From assembly GCA_022865555.1 (NCBI GenBank), contig JALHTD010000086.1:1-6955 (forward strand): 6,955 nucleotides of DNA. Reading direction: 5' to 3'. Below, one piece after another: positions 5,783 through 6,955 of the stretch; the stretch's first letter is position 1, and every line of letters begins with the position of its first letter. The translations under genes were made by a program, and so were the position numbers. Source of the DNA: Thermoanaerobaculaceae bacterium. Lineage in GTDB: Bacteria > Acidobacteriota > Thermoanaerobaculia > Thermoanaerobaculales > Thermoanaerobaculaceae. The notes below the pieces were generated by a model, which was given only the letters and a program-made list of their open reading frames with translations, was not told the DNA's origin and did not search any database.

Positions 5783-5871
5783 ACGGCTCACAGCCGACAG
5801 CGGACAGCAAGGAACAGAGTCGTGGTTGGGAGTCTTGAGCTGTGAGCTGTCAGCTGTTGGCCGTCGGCTCT
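5783..5871. repeat. Heptamer-periodic imperfect inverted repeat between convergent genes
   Basis: The left arm (5783-5810) is four 7-base units: ACGGCTC, ACAGCCG, ACAGCGG, ACAGCAA. The right arm (5837-5864) is the units GAGCTGT, GAGCTGT, CAGCTGT, TGGCCGT, with a further degenerate unit to 5871. The reverse complement of the right arm matches the left arm at 21 of 28 positions in register, including the diverged ACGGC unit. The arms are 26 bases apart. The right arm runs into the last codons of dtd, whose stop is 5850-5852. The structure could fold as a hairpin in transcripts from either side and may act as a bidirectional terminator, or it may be one copy of a dispersed genomic repeat. There is no U-tract. 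Confidence 0.7.
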
Positions 5872-6317
5872 CTCGCGGGGGGATCGTCCCAGATGAACGT
5901 CACGGGCCCGTCGTTTGTGAGCTCGACCATCATGTGCGCACGGAAGACACCCGTCGCGACCGGCACGCCGCGGGCGCGCAAGGCCGTCACGAGCGCTACC
6001 ACGAGCGGCTCCGCATCCTCCGGCCTCGCCGCGCCGACGAAGTCCGGCCGTCGCCCCCGGCGTATCGAGCCCGCCAGCGTGAACTGCGAGAGGACCAGGA
6101 TCTCTCCGCCAACCTCGTCGTGGCCGCGGTTCATCGCTTCGCCCTCGTCGGCGAACACCCGCAGCGTGGCGAGGCGGTGCGCCGCACGCTCTACCTGCTC
6201 CGGGCCGTCGCCGGTCTCCACGCCGACCAGCAATACCAGCCCCCGCCCGATCGAGCCCACCACCTCGTCGTCCACCCGCACCGATGCGCGGCTCACCCTC
6301 TGCACGACGATCTTCAT
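5850..6317 (-). CDS. dtd: D-aminoacyl-tRNA deacylase (DTD)
   Basis: DTD hydrolyses D-amino acids, and glycine mischarged on tRNA-Ala, from tRNA, protecting translation. The 155-residue protein begins MKIVVQRVSRASVRVD as in the family. It carries the two active-site motifs: SQFTL at 77-81, followed by RRGRRPDF, and NDGPVTF with the cross-subunit Gly-cisPro pair at G137-P138. The length is slightly above the usual 145-150 because of a tail after FIWDD (about PPAREPTANS). That tail is encoded by the heptamer repeat and looks acquired from it. The ATG at 6317 overlaps the murJ TGA as ATGA, implying translational coupling, and a purine-rich GGAGAAAGG lies just upstream. It is convergent with the protease gene. 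Confidence 0.96.
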   Translation of the reverse strand: MKIVVQRVSRASVRVDDEVVGSIGRGLVLLVGVETGDGPEQVERAAHRLATLRVFADEGEAMNRGHDEVGGEILVLSQFTLAGSIRRGRRPDFVGAARPEDAEPLVVALVTALRARGVPVATGVFRAHMMVELTNDGPVTFIWDDPPAREPTANS

Positions 6318-6955
6318 GCGCCCTTTCTCCGCCGGATCAACTGCTTCGCCTGGCGCCACTCCTCGGCCCCGAACAGGACCAGGAGCAGTGCGTAGACTGC
6401 TCCACCCGCCAGCGCCCATGCGCCGAGCATGGCCAGCGAGCGCACGCTGGTGTGAAGGGGCACGGGAAAGGCGCGGTTGAGCAGGAACACCGTTGCGCCG
6501 AGCCCCGCCGCGGCCACGATGTGGCGGGCAACCGCGGGCAGGACGTCGCGCAGGGGCGGCAGCCGCTTGTGCCGCCCGTCCAGCCAGAGCAGGACGAGGG
6601 CGTTTGCCACCTGCCCGCCAACGGAGGCGCCGGCCACGCCGCGCACCCCGAACGGACCCGTGAGGGCCAGCCCGAGGACGAAGAACACACCCAGGTTCAC
6701 CGCGGAGGCGATCACCGGGGAGCGGGTGTCGTTCCACGCGAAGGAGGCGCTGGCGAGGAGCTTGGTCAGCCCGAGGAACGGCATCCCGATCGAGTACACG
6801 AGCAGCGCCGCCGCGGCCCTCCTGACGTCCGCCAACGTGTACTTGCCCCCCCCGAACAGTGCCCCGATCATCGGCATGGCGAGCACCGCGCTGAAGACCG
6901 TGCTCGGGATCGCGACCGCGGAGAGCAGGCGCAGCGCGAACGCCAGCGTGTCCCG
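6314..6955 (-). CDS. murJ: Lipid II flippase MurJ, C-terminal part only
   Basis: MurJ (MviN family, MOP superfamily) moves lipid II across the inner membrane for peptidoglycan synthesis. Only the last 213 residues lie in the window; the frame stays open to the right edge, and full proteins have about 500-550 residues. The visible part begins at DTLAFALRLLSAVAIPS and continues through LAMPMIGALFGGGKYT, the family's P-[IM]-I-x-x-LF-x-x-G-x-[FY]-T region. It then has YSIGMPFLGLTKLLASASFAWNDTRSP, matching the conserved motif in which a helix is followed by D-T-x-x-P. Several hydrophobic segments follow, ending in the basic tail RRRKGA. The stop overlaps the dtd start by four bases. MurJ rather than another MOP exporter is supported by the LF-x-x-G and DT-x-x-P motifs. 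Confidence 0.92.
   Translation of the reverse strand, partial: RDTLAFALRLLSAVAIPSTVFSAVLAMPMIGALFGGGKYTLADVRRAAAALLVYSIGMPFLGLTKLLASASFAWNDTRSPVIASAVNLGVFFVLGLALTGPFGVRGVAGASVGGQVANALVLLWLDGRHKRLPPLRDVLPAVARHIVAAAGLGATVFLLNRAFPVPLHTSVRSLAMLGAWALAGGAVYALLLVLFGAEEWRQAKQLIRRRKGA

Noticed and set aside
4493..5791. A 432-residue minus-strand open frame
   Set aside because: It is a shadow of HU and the site-2 protease, rich in His/Arg/Glu/Asp/Gln with no domain pattern.
6318..6737. N-terminal extension of dtd to 295 residues
   Set aside because: The extension overlaps murJ in another frame, and DTD begins canonically at MKIVVQRV (6317).

Overview
The window is a GC-rich bacterial chromosomal segment made of housekeeping genes plus one less familiar signalling protein. 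GTG is the preferred start for four of the seven genes whose start can be seen. The gene set (mutS; tsaB and rimI; a MshEN-type putative cyclic-di-GMP receptor; HU; a site-2 protease; dtd; murJ) fits a GC-rich Gram-negative-type lineage such as Acidobacteriota or a myxobacterial/deltaproteobacterial group. That placement is inference from general gene content only. There are no mobile elements, phage genes, RNA genes or CRISPR arrays, and almost every base is accounted for by genes.

Layout. Positions 1-2119 (minus) hold the first 706 codons of mutS, cut by the left edge inside the ATPase domain. A 59-bp divergent gap separates it from a plus-strand block: tsaB (2179-2844, tRNA t6A synthesis) overlapping rimI (2817-3293, ribosomal protein S18 N-acetyltransferase). 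After a 100-bp gap with a promoter-like TATACT comes a gene for a MshEN plus GAF-like protein (3394-4536). It is followed closely by an HU/IHF-type DNA-binding protein (4565-4834) and, with no gap at all, an M50 site-2 protease (4835-5779). A 70-bp convergent gap carries a heptamer-based inverted repeat. On the minus strand beyond it lie dtd (5850-6317, D-aminoacyl-tRNA deacylase) and the C-terminal 213 residues of murJ (6314-6955, lipid II flippase), joined by a 4-base ATGA overlap.

How the genes relate. tsaB and rimI are commonly paired in bacteria; dtd adds another translation-fidelity function. The most interesting part is the 3394-5779 block. The first protein has both halves of the tandem 24-residue MshEN cyclic-di-GMP-binding motif with the canonical 5-residue spacer. 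It carries no secretion ATPase, ending instead in a GAF-like domain, and it is arranged like an operon with a nucleoid protein and an intramembrane protease. HU also appears to have its own promoter, whose -10 contains the stop codon of the upstream gene. This three-gene unit is the best candidate for something undescribed, though a functional link between its members is only inferred from position.
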